NCBI GenBank assembly: GCA_027943335.1
Contig: BSBK01000762.1
Span: 398,501 to 462,500 of the forward strand
Length of the DNA: 64,000 nt
Direction of reading: 5' to 3'
DNA from: Chamaecyparis obtusa
Taxonomy: Eukaryota > Streptophyta > Pinopsida > Cupressales > Cupressaceae
Shown here: positions 44,230 to 55,708 of the stretch, in pieces
Position numbering within the stretch: position 1 is the stretch's first letter
Layout: each line of letters starts with the position of its first letter
The notes under the pieces: model-generated
Seen by the model: the letters and a program-made list of their open reading frames with translations, nothing else
The model's database searches: none
What the model was told of the DNA's origin: nothing
Position numbers and translations under genes: made by a program

Positions 44230-44470
44230 TGAAGCTGCCATATGCACCCTTTAAAGCTTCCCCATATCTAAACATAGACCTCACCATCAGAATACATGAG
44301 CTCTTGCAGGCTGAAAATCACGAAGAGGGAATAATGCCACGAACTGTAGAGTGTAAATTAACTGAAGACCCAGTAGATATATGCATGCCTGGTGATGTGG
44401 TTACAGTTTGTAGGATTGTAAAATAATCGACACGGATATTGATGTTAGTGGAGTGTGTTGTATAGATGAA
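44230..44470 (+). pseudogene. MCM8: MCM8-like fragment (OB-fold end, possible Walker B)
   Basis: MCM8 is a helicase-family protein of homologous recombination repair. The frame 44230-44426 encodes IRIHELLQAENHEEG, MPRTVECKLTEDPVD and MPGDVVTVCRIVK, matching the conserved IRIQELL ... PRT(I/V)EC ... PGDVVTVTGIVKV region before the ATPase core. A TAA follows at once; shifting one frame gives VIDTDIDVSG and then GVCCIDEFD (about 44443-44468), identical to the MCM Walker B core. The Walker A region that should lie between is absent, so this is a broken, internally deleted copy. Assignment to MCM8 rather than another MCM is from remembered family patterns. Confidence 0.7.
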
Positions 44471-45719
44471 TTTGACATATTGCCTCAAACAAGATGTCAG
44501 GGATGCTTGCTCCAAATCTTCCTTTTCCATGTGTTTGTGTGGCACTACTGTTCTGTAGCTGACAAAAATGTAGCCTATGACTTTTTGAATTGGTTTGATA
44601 ACTGAACCTGATATCATCTGTGTCATGTCATTGATCGAACAGTTTATCCCGGACTAACATTGATAGCAGGAATCATATGATGGATATTCTTTGAACATAC
44701 CTCTTTCGGTGGAAACTGTTTGAATTCTCATTGCTCCTATATTCTCAGCCAATGCGGGTTGGGCAACATACATTTTAATAAAGGAAGTGGAAGGCATTGA
44801 AGATTCCTTTTAATCCCATATTCAAGATCAGCAACTCTGTTTCTGAACGCTCCACTAATGTTACCTTACACAGCTTCTAAAAGTCATCATTCTTGACTCT
44901 TCATGGCATGCAATGGATTTGTTTTGGTTATGAAGGCCATGACATCTTGCACCTTAGTTGCAGTCTTCCCCATTTTCTATGGGTTCAGCCATGGAGTAGT
45001 TGGAAACGGTCTTATTGATGTGTATGAAAGACACGGATGATGGAAGCATATACAAAGCACAAAATTGAATGTTAACAGAATGCCTTTGAAGGGATGTCAT
45101 TGCAAAGAGAGTAATGATCGCAGAAAATTAAAAAATGGTTTGTCGGAAAGGCTTTAGAAACTTTATAGTCAGGGCGGCATTATGGTTCATGAACCATAAA
45201 AATCTCCAAGTACGAAAGTTCAAAAATCACCAACAGGCCTGACTAGTAAGTCAAAGAGCATTTAATAAGTTTGGGATCTGGTGTGTAGTCAGAAAATTGG
45301 GTTTTCTTTGAAATTTTGAACCGAAAGCAATAGGGTTCTAAAGTTTAAATTTCATGCGACTTGCCAACACGACCACAGAGATCGAATTTCTGAACAGGGT
45401 TCTTGTGAATTGTCGGAAATCAAAATTCAAATATTGAATCTATGGAAGCTTGCTTGAGTATACTCGCTGCCATGAAAACTTATATCTTGATTCAAAGTTT
45501 TAGTTTGCAGAAGTTGCAAATCACAAGCCCCCTCCATTGATATCATGGTTGCCAGAAGTAATTCAAAGAACTATCCAACTGGAGCTTTGGTGAATGAATG
45601 CCTTCAGCAGTTAATTTATTGATGGACTCCAGAATAATTTGAATGGAATTGTGATGATTATCGTGCCTTGAACATTTGCGAAATCTAGACAAGCCGAATA
45701 TCTTCATCCATTTTTCATG
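44471..45719 (+). other. Spacer between MCM8-like and REV3-like fragments
   Basis: No clear domain. Short phrases on the plus strand (such as ALVNECLQQLI near 45590) might be degraded upstream REV3 sequence, but I cannot support it. Opposite-strand open frames here have no motif. Confidence 0.4.
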
Positions 45720-46870
45720 GAAACGGACCAAGGGAGGAGCCTGAAAGAGAGGAAGGGTATGGATAGAAATACTGAGTGTATTTTCCATGGTTCCAATACT
45801 GTAATGGGTATTCCAATGCAATATGAAAATAATGGCTCCGTGCAATATCTCCTAGCTACTCCACAGCCGCCACCATCCAGATCTGCTGTGGTAAAGTGAT
45901 TGTTGCAGGCAAAAAGTGAAAGCTTGAGTGGTGCATCTGAGAAACAAGGTAATACCATGGGTAGCCTTCCAAATTCTCAAGTAGATGATAAGAATACCCA
46001 TTCTGTGCAAAATGCCAAAGTGACTAAAATGGAAATGAATGGCAAACATAGTGCTGGGGTTCCAAGTTGTGTGATAGCTTTAAGCTTGCTTCTCCAAAGC
46101 TTGATGAGACTGGTGTATCTATAAGTGGATCAGATAATTCCTCCCAATGTGCAGAAACATATTTTCAAACGCACGAACCTATTTCTGCAAAACTAAATCA
46201 AATTGGAAATCTTAATTCATTAGATCAAGAGAGCATCACAAGGCCTTTACTAAATCATTTGCAGTGTGCAGATAGGCTATCTAAATCTCCTGAGCGACTT
46301 GAAGCTCATCACATTTCAAAGAAGCTCCTTGAAGCTAGAAACATTCCTGTCATCAGTCCAAGTAAAGGTTGCCAGGGAGAAAATCACAAAAGGAAACAAT
46401 CCACAAAGAGAGCTCCAAAATTTGGGGAGACATTTCTCAGATTTCAGCTCCTTCTCCAGCAGGAGCCAAGCAGACTCCTATTAGTCAAACTGATTTTCGT
46501 GATCCTGCAAGTGTTGGTGCAGGCCAACAGTTACTCTAATGAGCATTGAGATCCATGCAAAATCAAGAGGAGACCTGAGACCCAATCCTCGGTATGATGC
46601 GGTTAACATAATTGTTGCGGTAACTCAGGAAGATTTCAATTAGACAAAGGAAGTTTTAGTTCTCATGAGGGATGAAAATGCCAATGTATAGAGCAAAAAT
46701 ATTAATGGACTATTGGGTTGCGAGATATTTGCTGTGAAAGATAAGAAGACATTGTTTTATTTGTTCATACAGCTAGTTCGCTTGTATGATCCAGATATTC
46801 TAATGAGCTGGGAAGTACAAGGGGGTTTCAGTTGGACTCTTTTATAGCTGAGAGGGCAACATATGAGGAA
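45720..46870 (+). pseudogene. REV3: REV3-like (DNA polymerase zeta) fragment
   Basis: REV3 is the catalytic subunit of translesion polymerase zeta. Three frames together give a recognisable run: SVQYLLATPQPPPSRSAVVK near 45838; a variable Ser-rich part (46067-46480) with KSPERLEAHHISKKLLEA; then DFRDPASVGAGQQLTLMSIE (about 46490-46550), HAKSRGDLRPNPRYDAVNII, NGLLGCEIFAVKD and LVRLYDPDILMSWEVQGG. These match the start of the family-B exonuclease-like domain of plant REV3. Stops (for example after EDFN and within NV-SKN) and shifts show it is a pseudogene. The exon-like segments run together without clear introns, as in a processed or captured copy. The following polymerase domain is not present. 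Confidence 0.75.
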
Positions 46871-49770
46871 TAGAATAAGTTAGGGTTTTTACCCATAATG
46901 ATTTAATTCATTAAAACATTGAGTTCAACGGGAAGAGGAGAACACGTTATATTTAAAGTAACGGTTATAGAATTAGAAACTGAAAGGGCTTTGGGAAAAA
47001 CTCTTTAAATATGTAATGAGATGACTGGGAAGGCGATTCCAAATCCAGAAGCCTATGCTCATAAAGATGTATTTTTTATTTTAGCATTGTTAAAAGGAAG
47101 ATATTAGTGTATTTCTGGAGGGGAAACATGATATTTTGTACAGAGATGAAGGGTCTTTGAACTATCTAATTTTGTCCATGAAATAAAAGAGACTTTCTGA
47201 AGCTTTGCATTCTCTTGTGTTTCTTTTTTATTGTTATTTTCCTATGTCACTTGCAATCATTCTCGGGAGATTTCGTTTGTTACATCAGATCATAGGCGTG
47301 TTTATTTTATGAACTTTGAATCTTGAATATTCACACAATATAAAGGGAATTGTTGTTATTATCCTAATCATCTCATTGTGGGTCTTGAGAGGGTGAACTT
47401 TGTGTCATTCATCTATGTTTTTCCTTTAATCTAAATTCATAATCGCATTTGTGTCATAGCTACGTGCAGATGTTAGTTAGCTTTTCTTGCTTTCTGGTTA
47501 AAAGCATACCCTGAAAAACCAAATTACATCATAAGAGAGAGTTGTACCTGTAAAATTCAGAGGAAGATCATCCAAGTAATGGTGATCTCTCCAACTGTTT
47601 GTTAGCAATTTGTCTTTGTGTCTGGGCGAAGAGAGTCATTTGTTTGTTATTCTGAAAAGACAAATCTGTTAACCTACAGGAAGTAAGCTGGAGTGAAGAA
47701 ACAAAAAATTTATCTTAAATTAGATCCATGCCAGAAGAAATGTTGAATACTGGGGGGATCAGGGTATTTCAATTAGCCCAATAGAGTTTGATTCTATCAG
47801 CTTGAGGCCTGGACAGGAAAAAAGGACAAAATGAGCTGCAAAATATAGGCAGTTTGGCAGAACAGAGACCCCTTAGAGTTAGTAGCTTAGCCAAAGAGAA
47901 GTTCAAGCACACAGTAGTACTTCAACTTAAATCTGAATCCACAAAATTCATGAGAAGATGGATGATGTACAAGCACTAGGAGTAAAGTAAGCCATCTCAA
48001 AATGATCACAGCAAGGTCGCAAGTTTCTGCAAAAGATTCAATTCAAAGTATTTATTTGCAGATCGGAAACTCAGGATGGCTAACAGTTTGAATCCAAGCC
48101 ATTTCAAGCGACTCTGCAAGGAAAAGTGGAAGGCGCTGCATGAACTTGATTAAAAATTAACACCTTGCATGGAGAAAGGCAAAGCCCCATTGAGCTCATC
48201 TCTGGCAAGTCAGACAATTAAGGAACCGATAACTATGCAATACCATATACTTCGTGATATTAGTTATTAATTATGGTTTCTCCTGACAAGTTCTTGAAAA
48301 TAGAAAATACTATATTTAGAGTCCACTGTAGAGAGTTAATGATATATAATTTTTGTTTCTAGTGAAAACAATTTGTACCCTATGGAGAAAGCACGAAACA
48401 CCAGGTCTGACCTCGGTAGGTAATAAATAATCATAATGCTTTAGTTTAAATTAAGTGGTTTACTAATTTCAGGATATTTTAATCAATATTATTAGAATAT
48501 AATTTGGTAAAACCCTAGCTGTATATCTCCAGTTGCCACCTACCATGCATCAACCTTCCAGTCTTTTAATGTTTATGACATTATTATGAAACAGAGTAAA
48601 TTGTGTAATGTCATCCATGGAAACAGTTTAAGATTTGTAAGAGATATGCACCTGCATTCATTGTAGCTTGGTTTTTATCATTGAGAACGGCAAAGCTCCG
48701 ATGTCATAACTGCCTTTCACAATTAAATCTAGATTTCCACAATATGAAACCCTAAAAAAAATCTGTCACTAAAATTGATCAATAAATGCCTTGAAGTTTG
48801 AAAAAAAATACATGGTATTTACAACATAATAAATACCTGTTAATGACCTAGGTTTGCTTCAGCTTCCGCCTGACTGAAATGCACCTCTATAAATGTAACA
48901 AAATCAGATTCGAACAAAATTCCTGAGCCAGAATCTATATTTATTATAATAACGTTGATAGACGTTCTACAATAGCATATAGGGGTCAGATTGAAAAAAA
49001 TATAGCCCGTCACTTCTTGTTGAAAATGTACCTAAAATATAGAAGACACAGAGAGATATAAAAATATATACATTTTGTTTTCTTATACAATCCATCAAGA
49101 TTCAAATCTCTAAACAAAAAATATTTAAAAACTTTTAATAAAATAGTTCCTCTATTCATAATTATTTAACCAAAAACTACTCCATAACATTGATATTTAC
49201 TACATTAAGACAGATGCACGTGTATGTAAATAATCCACTTTTTCTTGTACAAAATATAGCTAACTACAATTCAATTCAAAGGTTACTTGAAAATCATGCT
49301 CACACAATTTAACGGTCATCACAGAGCAGTTTACAAGATTTTAAAAAATGGAGCTAGTAGCTAAGGACTCTTTAAAATAAAACAGGTTTTATATCTAGTT
49401 ATAGATTGTAGCAACAGAAACATGAAAGCAGTGCACTCAATTTGAAATTTGAACGTTAGAAACTGATTTGCTCTCAAGTATTCCAATTAAGTATTAAAGC
49501 CTTGCCTGGGAACGAAGATTCTTGAAAGAAATCATATAACTCTTCTCTCCCAGCGATGCAAAGCTTCGTATAATGCAGAAACATGAATCGATTACGATTT
49601 CCTGCAGAACTAAACGCGAGAAAATAATGGTTTCCGTTGAAACACAAAAGAAGCCGATTTGTTAAATAATGTGTTAATTGCTCGCACAATCATTTTTATC
49701 CGGAGCAATTATATATTTCGGACATGTAGGGTTTTGTAATTGTAGAAGTCATTTATGTAAGTACAAAACA
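46871..49770. other. About 2.9 kb with no recognised gene or repeat
   Basis: AT-rich, stops in all frames. An open stretch on the minus strand at 49474-49689 (71 codons) has no recognisable domain and I do not call it a gene. This may be intron or flanking DNA of the COX19 locus, or more of the gene-fragment block. Confidence 0.4.
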
Positions 49771-49923
49771 TTGTGATATGGTTATCAGAATTCAAGTGTG
49801 TAGTTTTTTTTTTGAGTCAAACTCATTGATTCATGTTTTATGAGTAGTGGTTCACATGAACCTATCTCTCATGAGAATGAATGGAACACTTAGCACTCAT
49901 TGGATCTAGGTGATGCTCACAAA

Positions 49924-49999
49924 GGTGAAGCACCGGGACTTCTCGAAAGGTCACCCATCCTAGTTTATTCCAGCTTGATTGTGCTTAACTATGGAGTTT
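49924..49999 (-). pseudogene. 5S rRNA relic 1
   Basis: Minus strand keeps TAGTTAAGCAC, CTAGGATGGGTGACC and GAGAAGTCC, the A-box side and C-box side of the plant 5S gene, with changes between. The first ~35 nt of 5S are missing. Confidence 0.75.
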
Positions 50000-50287
50000 C
50001 CTCCATGGTTAAAGCCACTATGCTTGCAGACCTATTTGCAAAACATTCACCAAGTGTTGTCCCTTATGAACCATTCATGAGAAAGCCTCTTAAGCTCATC
50101 AGTTGATAAGTAGGAGATATTTTCCACAGCAAGTCAAATTGTGATATTGCTATCAAGATTCAACTGTGTAGTTTTTTTAGTCAAACTCATTAACCCATGT
50201 TTCATGAGTAGTGGTTCACATGAACCCATCTCTGATGAGAATGAATGGAACACTTAGCACTCATTGGATCTAGGTGATGCTCACAAA

Positions 50288-50363
50288 GGTGAAGCACCAA
50301 GACTTCTTGGGAGGTCATTCATCCCACTACTACTCCGACTTAAGCGCACTTAACTACGAAGTT
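50288..50363 (-). pseudogene. 5S rRNA relic 2
   Basis: Minus strand has GTAGTTAAGTGCGCTTA, GGAGTAGTAGTGGGATGAAT and CCCAAGAAGTC: aligned with 5S but with substitutions in the C-box region. Not a functional 5S gene. Confidence 0.7.
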
Positions 50364-51984
50364 TCCTCCATGGTTAAACTCACTCTGCTTGCAACCTCAT
50401 TTGCAAAACCTTCACCAAGTGTTGTCTCTTATGAACCATTCATTAGAAAGCCCCTTAAGCTCATCAATTGATAAGTAGGAGATATTTTCCACAACAAGTC
50501 AAACTATGATATTGCTATTGTTGGAGCTTTTCCTTGCAAGACCAAACTTGAATCAATAGGTGGGCTTGATTCTCAGGGCAGGCACTCAAGTTTGACAAGA
50601 AAACAGTCCAATTGATGAGGATTGAAAGGAATCCTCCTTCTTCTTTGAGCTCCACATCACTCATGCGAGTATTGCCTTATTTGCACACTCAACTCACTTG
50701 ATGATAAACAATAGGCCTACAGATACATTAGTGTGGAATAGTCTTCAAACCCCTTCAGGTAATTGTACCCCAATGAAGCCAATTCATATGCAATAGCCCT
50801 ACTTGCATAGAATGAGTCTAAAGACTAGAGAGAACCTCCTCCTACTACTACCAACATGAAAGGGAAAGGTATTTGAATTGAATGATTGATGTTGGGTTGA
50901 AAGGACCCCTGAGATACCCTAAGTCTCTCATAGACCAGTGCCTTAAATCCAATGGGCAACAGAGTCAAATACCTCACTGTAACAAAGAGCTTATGAAACA
51001 AGAAGACAATACATTCAAATATGGTGATGCCTTACATCAACAACACACCATTGATCAAACCATACATTATCAAACCACCTGTGTACCCAAATGTGTTATC
51101 ACCTATTCAAAGGATTTTAACCCTCCCCTTAGAAGAGACCTATAAATAGATGATACATTAACTAGCATCTACTAGAAGACAAGCATGAGACACCCTTGAT
51201 ATCTCAGCTCATACACACTTGAAAACCAATCTTGAACTCAATTATCTCTATGAAGACAACTCTATTGCAGACACTCATTGGAAATGCAAATAGAAAAACT
51301 ACAACACCCTTGATGCTATAATCAATAAGTTCAGGATTCAAATGAAGACAATCTGATAACAGTAGAAATATATTGAGTCTCATACATAGGACAAACTATT
51401 ACAATCTGTATTACATTCTCAGAAAACTAGAGAGGAAAGAGGGAACTCTATATGTAGAGAAAAGGAAATATCTATAGGAAAAGGACCCTTCATTTAGAAC
51501 CAATAGAAACTAGAACCCTTGGAACTGATCAAAATTTGAACCCCTCCTAATGATCTTGAAAATCCTTTTATAGGAACAAGAATTGCAACAAGCAAAGGAT
51601 CACCTAGAGCAAAATTTAGGTCTGCAACCACCCAGTACAACAAGAAGAGAAAGAGTGCAGAGAAGCCTAGAAATCCGGGAAGAAATCTGATGTACAATTG
51701 CATCGGTTTCATCACCACAAGCTAACTGCGAAGCAAAGTTAATGTCTTTTTGTTGCAGGAAAAACAAATTTTGATGTCAGGACCCACTAGAAGAACTTTG
51801 CATGCACATAGAAGTCACTGACATACCACACCCTAGCTACCTGCAGAGAGAAACAAGCTGCCGCATTTAACTCATTATGGCATCCCAGGAAGCAAGATTA
51901 GATCAAGACGGCCACATAGATCTTCTTCATCATTAACGCAACTGCTACTCATCGCATACGGCCAAACTGCTTGAAAACCCTGCA

Positions 51985-53385
51985 AAACAATGGTCATCGC
52001 ATGATCGCATAGCTAGGAAAGGGCTATGCGAACATGCGACACACCACCAACACTCACCACCGAGTACAAAAACATTATGCCACTAATCAGCAGGACCCTC
52101 GGGCCAAATCGCAACACCTACCGCCATCAAACCAGCAAGAAATCCGTCGGAAAAGCATTAAAACCAGTACTTTTTGTCTTTGCAGATCCTTAGGAAAGTC
52201 AAATTCAAATTGCAATGGTCACCATGTATTTCGCGGGCTATGGCTTTAACTCAACTGCACCTTGGGTTAACTCCGCGAACTGGCGACAAGGTATTTCTTA
52301 ATCGCGGAATGAAAGACTTAACTTCGGTTTAACTCTGCGAATTGGTGACAAGGTATTTCTTAGTCACGGAATGAAAGACTTAACTTCGGTTTAACTCCGT
52401 GAACTAGTGACAACACGTGCTAAAAATGGCCACTTAAGTTATCTGGCGAACTGGCGACTAAAGGCACTTCGCCAATTTGCGGAAATAATAGCACCACCGC
52501 TAAAGTATCACGCGAACCAGCGACAGAGAGAAAAAAATGTCGGGGCTGCCACATTTTATCCATACCGTCAAAAACACCGAGAAGTCACATTGGGCCCGCC
52601 AAGGAAAATCGACGGTCGGTCGCATGATCGCATGGACCGACAAGATTTCACACGATCACACGACCACCGTTGATCTGTAATCTTTCCAACAGTACCTGGG
52701 CCCGTCTGCCATTATGCCACCTCAAACCAACCGGAAGACGCCACACCACCACCTGCCACCGGGCCCCAACACAACGTGGCACCCTTGTCGCATGATCGCA
52801 TGGTCGAAAGATGGCCCTTGCGATCATGCGACAAGGCCACAAGACTACCACCTCAGCCTCCCAGTCTAACAGTGGGACCACAATACTTCCATCACCAACG
52901 GGCCTAGGAACAGGTGTCAACCGGTCGCATGATTGCATGTCAGAAAACTCTAACATGCGATCATGCGATAGCCAACCACAGGATGCCACATAACCACCAG
53001 GGGGACCACTGCCATTTTGCCAATGGGCCCCATGCACAAGGAAGGAAACTTGTCGCATGATTGCAAGCCATGAAGCTGGCCCTTGCGATCATGCGACAAG
53101 GCCATATGACCACCAAGCATCTGGAGATCAAGAGACTAAAGAGAAACAGACCGCCCGCTAGGTCACTGAAGGTTAGGCACCTAACTACCAGAAACAAGAG
53201 ACCTAGCGACGACCGCCAGTCGCAGAATCTTGAAATACCCTAACCTCGAGACATGCTGAAAACCCTTTCCACATCACCGCTCGGCTACCAATCAGAACTA
53301 AACACGTCACCACCTCCCTGACAACACCTGGAGTAACTAGTCGCATGGTCGCATGTCAGAAAAATATGACATGCGATCATGCGAC
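51985..53385. other. Array of hairpins with GTCGCATGATCGCAT core
   Basis: At least five separate dyads share the core: about 51990-52040, 52785-52800 with 52819-52834 (16 bp, perfect), about 52922-52970, 53049-53067 with 53082-53100, and 53340-53358 with 53367-53385. A single short dyad lies at 52618-52640. The 5' LTR has the matching set at about 57175-58562. Loops are 8 to 18 nt. Confidence 0.8.
52260..52430. repeat. About 64-bp minisatellite in LTR-O LTR
   Basis: Unit TTAACTCCGCGAACTGGCGA then CAAGGTATTTCTTAGTC, CGGAATGAAAGACTTAACTT; about two and a half copies. The other LTR has the same array at 57430-57585. Confidence 0.85.
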
Positions 53386-53998
53386 AACCAATCATTTTGA
53401 AACCTTTGAAGACTAGGGCCCACCATCTAGTCGGACTTGCGCAGTTAGGGAATGCCAACAAACAGGGCAAAAGTGTGAGGTCAAAAACACATAGGATTTT
53501 TAGCGAAAGATCGAAAACATCATGGGTTTTCAAAACTATTGTGGGTTTTCGACACTTAGGCAGATTCTGAAATTGTTTCCTGCAGACTTTAAAACTTGAA
53601 TATCTCCTTGGGTTTTACGATTTAGGAGGTGCGATCTGAACTGGAGCAAGGTGACAACATGAAGAACATAGGGCTAAGGGCGCACACCATGAAACATTAT
53701 AGATTTTCTTCGCACATTAAAACAAACTTGCAGCAGGGCGGGACAACTTCACAAAACTTTGCAGGGAAAAAGGTCATTTTCAAAGGATTTTTGCTATGAC
53801 TGGAAAATGACCCAACAGTGGCTCTATCTGAGGATGCATGCCTCTTGTAGGCATGGCAAGAATCCAGATCTCTAGGAGAAGCAGACGACCTACTAGGAAA
53901 AACACAAAGACCTCAAAAAACACAGGGAACAGACAAGAAAGGGAAACTATTCACAAAATATACATTTTTTACAAAAAACCTGCAACAACAAACAAGAG

Positions 53999-55333
53999 TT
54001 AGTTCTTGCCTCTATCAAAAATCTGATTCTCATTTCTTCCTTCATGTGACACATTAGGCATTCTATTTTCATTTGTTTCAACAGGCGTGTCAACGTGTTC
54101 AACCAGCATATCAGGAAGAACAAAGTAGCTATCTTCATAGTGCATGTAAAATTTATTGGCACTCTCTCCATCTTGCTCACTATGAAAGTATGATTCAGCA
54201 TGCCAATGATCAATATCATCATATAAGAACCTGTTCTTCTCTACTGACTCATGTATGCTATCAATTGGAAACACAAAAGCCTCATAATCTGCCTCCAGAA
54301 AGGCCTTATTCATACCTTGACTTTGCGTTTCCACAGGTGTAACCGGCTAGACCTTGAATGAATAATCAAACTGATACCCACAGATGGAAAATGGGCATCC
54401 TGATTCAACTAAATTTGAGACCTCCACATGTTCTTCAAACAAAGGATTGATAACTCCATGCAATGCACCATGTTGAACATCATGACAAAAAATGGGTTGA
54501 TAATCATCATAGTCTTCATCATATAAAGTGTTAGTGAACACTTTAAACTCACTACCCATTTTAGGATTATTTAATAACCCATCACTTAAACCTTCATGTT
54601 CAAACTCATTGACATCACATTGAATTATCACTTCTTTATCTTCATACTCCTCACTGAAGGAGTGTTCACTTTCACCATTACTTTCTTCTTCTCATGATGC
54701 ATCTGATTCATATGAGGATACATCAACATCACTGCCTTCATCATCCTCACCTGAATAACCACTGAAATCACATTCAGACATCTCTGAATGAATGGAGGAT
54801 CCTACACACCTTGGTTCTAATTCCTGCTCACTATCACAATCTGAATACTCCTCTGACAAAACTTTATCAGAAGAAGTACCCTTAGCATTAGACATGGATT
54901 GCTCTGAAAAACAACTTGTATTCCCTTTTTGCTGACGATCCTTTTGCAACTCATTCCATTCATCATCATCAGCAAACTCCTCTAAAAACAACCACTTGAA
55001 TTCAGTCAAAGAAAAGATGTATTTTGGGGGCAAATTTAGATACCAATTAGATGCAACCCCCTTGAGGGATCTCCCAAAAAACATCATACTAACATCCTCA
55101 TCAAGAATCTGATATTCTATAATAAATCTATAGAATGCTAGGACATGCTTCATTGCTGAATCAGACTGATAATCAAAAATAGGAATTAGACCCAAAAGCT
55201 CACTAGGAAAAGAGTGAGGAGACCTTGGAAGAACATAACTTAAAGGTCTATCCAACTTGACAAAACCCAGTCGTCTAGACTGACTTTTCCCCTGATTATC
55301 CATTGGATTTGAAACAAGATGAGAGCCACTCAT
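53999..55333 (-). pseudogene. LTR-O Gag-like ORF with two in-frame stops
   Basis: One frame of 445 codons starting at ATG 55333 (MSGSHLVSNPMDNQGKSQSR). Residues about 60-120 hold the gag pattern: HVLAFYRFIIEYQILDED, FFGRSLKGVASNWYLNLPPK, YIFSLTEFKWLFLEEF. The remainder is acidic and Ser-rich with aromatic clusters, with no zinc knuckle, protease or pol. The frame is interrupted by TGA at 54692-54694 and TAG at 54347-54349 but otherwise open to 53999. Two stops and no shift suggest recent inactivation or, less likely, readthrough. Confidence 0.8.
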
Positions 55334-55686
55334 CTTATCTCAGTCTTCCCTTTATACTAGCACTGAATACTTGATAGGGAAACATTGTAATCATAAATAC
55401 CTGGAAGTATTGCAGCAAAAAACTTTGTTGACTGGGAAGACATGTCAAATCTAAAGCTCACTATGCAGCTCCATTAGGTTCTTTGAAGTATAGAGTCACC
55501 ACCTCCTTGAAGAGGAAGATATTACACTGATTTTGTATCTTCTTCCAATCAATACACAGAACTTCACAAGGTTCACTACTTATCAGAAACTGCACTGATC
55601 AAACAGAGAAAAATCAGAGCTGCCACTCACAACTAGGTGAGAAAAGTTAGCAAATGCTTGTTTGTTCATCTAACTCTTTCCAATGG

Positions 55687-55705
55687 TTCCCCAGTAGAGT
55701 CGCCA
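55687..55705 (-). promoter_or_regulatory. LTR-O primer-binding site (Ogre-like)
   Basis: Minus strand reads TGGCGACTCTACTGGGGA, three bases from the 5' LTR. It closely resembles the site I recall for plant Ogre-type Ty3 elements (tRNA-Arg type), with one difference. Confidence 0.75.
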
Positions 55706-55708
55706 TTT

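Larger units (their letters stand above)
49780..50518 (-). repeat. 5S-derived tandem satellite, left block
   Basis: Two units of about 367 bp, starting near AAGCTCATCAATTGATAAGT (50094, 50458). Each contains a 5S rRNA relic on the minus strand (49924-49999; 50288-50363). On the minus strand the relics keep AGTTAAGC and GGGTGACC. The rest of the unit (TTTTTGAGTCAAACTCATTG; CATGAGTAGTGGTTCACATG) is unrelated to 5S. LTR-O interrupts the array at 50518. Confidence 0.85.
50519..53817 (-). repeat. LTR-O 3' LTR (3299 bp)
   Basis: Direct repeat of 55709-58990, very similar by eye. It contains a 64-bp minisatellite (52260-52430) and a set of hairpins built on GTCGCATGATCGCAT (51985-53385). No coding region is supported despite many short open stretches. 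Confidence 0.93.

Noticed and set aside
45543..45958. Minus-strand open frames of 84-100 codons
   Set aside because: They are opposite to the REV3-like region and have no domain.
49474..49689. 71-codon minus-strand frame as COX19 first exon
   Set aside because: It does not contain the short Met-Ser/Ala-Gly start expected and has no suitable donor site linking to 42358.
49900..50471. Open frames of 65-68 codons in the 370-bp satellite that look alike between units
   Set aside because: They are similar only because the DNA unit repeats; they cross the 5S relic and show no protein domain.
52407..53570. Many short open frames in LTR-O LTR
   Set aside because: They arise on both strands from the GC-rich palindromic stretch and are not conserved as proteins between frames.
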